Below, one piece after another: positions 4,600 through 6,806 of a DNA stretch of 6,806 nucleotides. The stretch lies in NCBI GenBank assembly GCA_023426005.1, contig JAFABO010000154.1:1-6806 (forward strand). Direction: 5' to 3'. Below the pieces are notes generated by a model. That model did no database searches, was not told where the DNA came from, and was given only the letters and a program-made list of their open reading frames with translations. This stretch comes from Bacillota bacterium. GTDB taxonomy: Bacteria; Bacillota; Clostridia; Acetivibrionales; DSM-1351. The stretch's first letter is position 1. The number at the start of each line of letters is the position of its first letter. The position numbers and the translations under genes are program-made.

Positions 4600-6366
4600 A
4601 TGCCATTTGACGGAATTGTAACAAAATGTATTGTTAATGAATTAAATAATCTGCTGGCCGGAGGCAGAGTAGAAAAAGTATTTCAGCCCGAAGCAGATGA
4701 AGTTGTTCTTTTGGTTCGTTCAAAAAGCCAGAATTACAGGCTGGTTGCAAGTGCAAATGCAAATTACCCCCGCCTTCATATTACAGCTTCACAAAAAGAA
4801 AACCCCCAGGCCCCTCCTGTTTTCTGCATGCTCATGAGAAAGCACCTGTCAGGCGGCAAGCTGCTGGGCATAAGCTTTCATGACTATGAGAGGGTAATTT
4901 CCATTAATATTGAATCTGTAAATGAACTGGGTGATCTGTCTGTAAAAAGAGTTGTAGTTGAGATAATGGGAAAGTACAGCAATATCATTCTGCTCAACAG
5001 CGAAGATAAAATAATTGATTCGGTAAAGCATGTGGACAGTGATATCAGCAGTGTAAGGGAGGTAATGCCGGCCAGGCCCTACTTCCTCCCTCCCGCTCAG
5101 AATAAGGAACTTCCGGAGAATATTGTTCCTGAACGGATTTTTGAACATCCATTGGTTTCGGAGGCGAAACATATTGAAGGCTTATTGTTAAATCTCATAA
5201 AAGGGTTCAGTCCCTACACCTGCCGTGAAATTTGCCGGGCTGCGGATGTGGCTCCCAAAACACCGGTTGCTGCTTTAAGCCATGCCCAGAAAGCTAACTT
5301 GATTCCGGCTTTAAAAAACTATCTTGCTCGGATAAACAACAATGGCTTTGAACCCTGTATAATCTATCAGGATAAAAATTTCCTGAAACCTCTGGACTTC
5401 TATTGTTTTGTTCCTGAACAGCCGGCAGTATACAAAAAATATGAGCTTTTGTCCGCAGCGCTGGACGAATTTTATTCCCTGCGGGATACAAATGAGCGCC
5501 TGACTCAGAAAATGGGCGATATTGTAAAGGTGATAAAAAACGGTATAGACCGCTGCGAGAAGAAAATTGCCCTTTTCAATGACAAACTGCGCGAGGTTTC
5601 AGACAGGGAAAAGCTTCAGCTTTACGGAGAACTGATTACCGCCAATATCTACTGTATTCCTCCAGGCAGTGAAGCCGCACGGGTTTTGAATTACTACAGT
5701 GAAAATGAAGAATATATTGAAATACCCTTAAATGAGTATAAATCCGCCCAGGAAAATGCTCAAAGGTACTACAAACAGTACACAAAGGCCAAAAGCGCCC
5801 ATTTAAATGCAACCCGGCAGCTGAAGGATACGGTTTTGGAATTGGAATACCTCCAGAGTGTTCAGACCATGCTGGAGAACTGCAGCAGCAGACAGGAAAT
5901 TGACGAAATCAGGCAGGAACTCACAGATCAGGGATATATCCGGGCCTCCGCCAGAAACTCCAAAAAGAAACAGGACAAACCCACCTCACCTCTGGATTTT
6001 ACCTCAAGCAACGGGTTTCAGATACTGGTGGGCAAAAACAATAAACAAAACGATCTGCTGACTTTAAAGCTGGCGGCTTCAAGCGATATCTGGCTTCACA
6101 CCAGGAATATTCCCGGCTCACATGTTATAATAAGAGCAGAGCGGCGTGAGGTGCCTGACTCGACATTACTGGAGGCTGCTATTTTAGCCGCCTATCACAG
6201 CAGTGCCAAAATGTCTTCCAATGTACCGGTTGACTATACCCATGTCAGGAATGTCAAAAAACCAAACGGAGCCAAACCCGGAATGGTTATTTACGAGAGC
6301 TTTAAAACAGTTAGTGTAACACCTGAGGAAGAAAAGGTATTTAAAATAACTCAAAATAAAAATTAA
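4600..6366 (+). CDS. rqcH: NFACT-family ribosome quality control factor RqcH
   Basis: This is a 588-residue homologue of bacterial RqcH and eukaryotic Rqc2, often annotated as fibronectin-binding protein. It binds large ribosomal subunits carrying stalled nascent chains and brings tRNA-Ala to add a C-terminal alanine tail that marks the chain for degradation. The NFACT-N domain starts with MPFDGIVTK and includes MLMRKHLSGGKL (78-89) and EIMGKYSNIILLN (121-133). A helix-hairpin-helix-like part spans about 183-245, and two long charged helices (about 280-335 and 380-445) would form the coiled-coil arm. NFACT-R follows, with NGFQILVGKNNKQND (471-485), DIWLHTRNIPGSHVIIR (496-512) and VKKPNGAKPGMVIYES (552-567). 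The length is normal. The Asp-Arg pair known to matter for tRNA binding appears here as Glu97-Arg98. No terminator is seen before the next gene, 31 bases away; the partner RqcP is not in view. Confidence 0.95.
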   Translation: MPFDGIVTKCIVNELNNLLAGGRVEKVFQPEADEVVLLVRSKSQNYRLVASANANYPRLHITASQKENPQAPPVFCMLMRKHLSGGKLLGISFHDYERVISINIESVNELGDLSVKRVVVEIMGKYSNIILLNSEDKIIDSVKHVDSDISSVREVMPARPYFLPPAQNKELPENIVPERIFEHPLVSEAKHIEGLLLNLIKGFSPYTCREICRAADVAPKTPVAALSHAQKANLIPALKNYLARINNNGFEPCIIYQDKNFLKPLDFYCFVPEQPAVYKKYELLSAALDEFYSLRDTNERLTQKMGDIVKVIKNGIDRCEKKIALFNDKLREVSDREKLQLYGELITANIYCIPPGSEAARVLNYYSENEEYIEIPLNEYKSAQENAQRYYKQYTKAKSAHLNATRQLKDTVLELEYLQSVQTMLENCSSRQEIDEIRQELTDQGYIRASARNSKKKQDKPTSPLDFTSSNGFQILVGKNNKQNDLLTLKLAASSDIWLHTRNIPGSHVIIRAERREVPDSTLLEAAILAAYHSSAKMSSNVPVDYTHVRNVKKPNGAKPGMVIYESFKTVSVTPEEEKVFKITQNKN

Positions 6367-6397
6367 TTTTTAAAAATACATTAAGGGGGAATTTTGA

Positions 6398-6806
6398 ATG
6401 ATTTCAGACAAGATCAGCAACAGACTGGCTAATTCTTCAATGATACGGGCCATGTTTGAGGAAGGTGCAAGATTAAAAAAAATATACGGAGCAGACAAGG
6501 TTTATGACTTTTCTCTTGGAAACCCCGACCCTGAACCGCCTGCAGAAGTTAAAGCCGCGCTCCGGGAGCTGGCCGATTCCGAAGAGCCGGGTATGCACCT
6601 TTACATGAACAATGCGGGTTATACCGAGGTAAGAGAAACCATAGCCGGTAAAATCAACAGGGAAACCGGCCTCCAGCTCACCTTTAACAATGTGGTAATG
6701 ACTGTGGGAGCCGGCGGAGCTCTTAATGTAGTTTTAAAAACTCTTTTGAATCCTGATGAAGAGGTTATAATTTTTGCACCCTACTTTGTTGAATATACCT
6801 CCTACA
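6398..6806 (+). CDS. PLP-dependent class I/II aminotransferase, N-terminal part
   Basis: The ATG at 6398 has a strong site AAGGGGGA (6383-6390) seven bases upstream and opens 136 codons with no stop before the window ends. The product fits the N-terminal third of a fold-type I aminotransferase of the aspartate aminotransferase kind, usually about 390-400 residues. Visible marks are SSMIRAMFEEGARLK (13-27), DFSLGNPDPEPP (37-48) in the substrate-entry arm, YMNNAGYTEVRETIA (69-83), the phosphate-cup motif VGAGGALN (103-110) and IIFAPYFVEY (124-133) with the aromatic residue that typically stacks on PLP. The catalytic lysine lies beyond the window. Amino donor and acceptor cannot be told from this part, so no symbol is given. 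The 31-base gap to rqcH with no hairpin suggests the two are transcribed together. Confidence 0.9.
   Translation, partial: MISDKISNRLANSSMIRAMFEEGARLKKIYGADKVYDFSLGNPDPEPPAEVKAALRELADSEEPGMHLYMNNAGYTEVRETIAGKINRETGLQLTFNNVVMTVGAGGALNVVLKTLLNPDEEVIIFAPYFVEYTSY

Noticed and set aside
4600..6366. Surface fibronectin-binding adhesin reading of the NFACT protein.
   Set aside because: There is no signal peptide, membrane segment or wall anchor, and the NFACT-N, coiled-coil and NFACT-R order fits RqcH. The adhesin name is inherited annotation.

Overview
The window reads as ordinary chromosome from a Gram-positive anaerobe of the class Clostridia. Strong GGAGG-type ribosome binding sites, AT-rich intergenic DNA around moderately AT-rich genes, frequent AGA/ATA codons, a K+-independent type membrane pyrophosphatase and an NFACT/RqcH protein with clostridial-looking sequence all fit. 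A cellulolytic cluster III relative (Acetivibrio/Ruminiclostridium type) is my best guess, but that is recall and not proof. I see no phage, transposase, CRISPR array, tRNA or rRNA.

Layout. The left edge (1-87, minus strand) holds the first 29 codons of a small membrane protein resembling DUF4234. A 343-bp AT-rich divergent intergenic region with promoters for both directions follows. Next is hppA (431-2704), an ion-pumping membrane pyrophosphatase, closed by a very clear intrinsic terminator (2713-2754). A 500-bp gap (2755-3255) follows. It contains a structured segment (2831-2902), a possible 61-residue protein (2903-3088), a second intrinsic terminator (3109-3165) and a promoter candidate. 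metY (3256-4524, O-acetylhomoserine sulfhydrylase) comes next, then rqcH (4600-6366, ribosome quality control factor), then the first 136 codons of a fold-type I PLP aminotransferase that runs off the right edge (6398-6806).

How the genes relate. hppA appears to be its own transcription unit. metY, rqcH and the aminotransferase gene lie on the same strand with gaps of 75 and 31 bp and no convincing terminator between them, so read-through is plausible. Their functions (sulfur amino acid synthesis, rescue of stalled large ribosomal subunits, amino acid transamination) do not form one pathway, apart from a loose amino-acid theme. The most unexplained stretch is the self-contained unit at 2831-3165 between two terminators. 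It could be a small gene with a structured leader, a noncoding RNA, or a leader that governs metY. I found no clear evidence of a wholly new system. The other points worth a second look are residue-level oddities in HppA and RqcH and a Shine-Dalgarno sequence placed in a hairpin loop ahead of rqcH.
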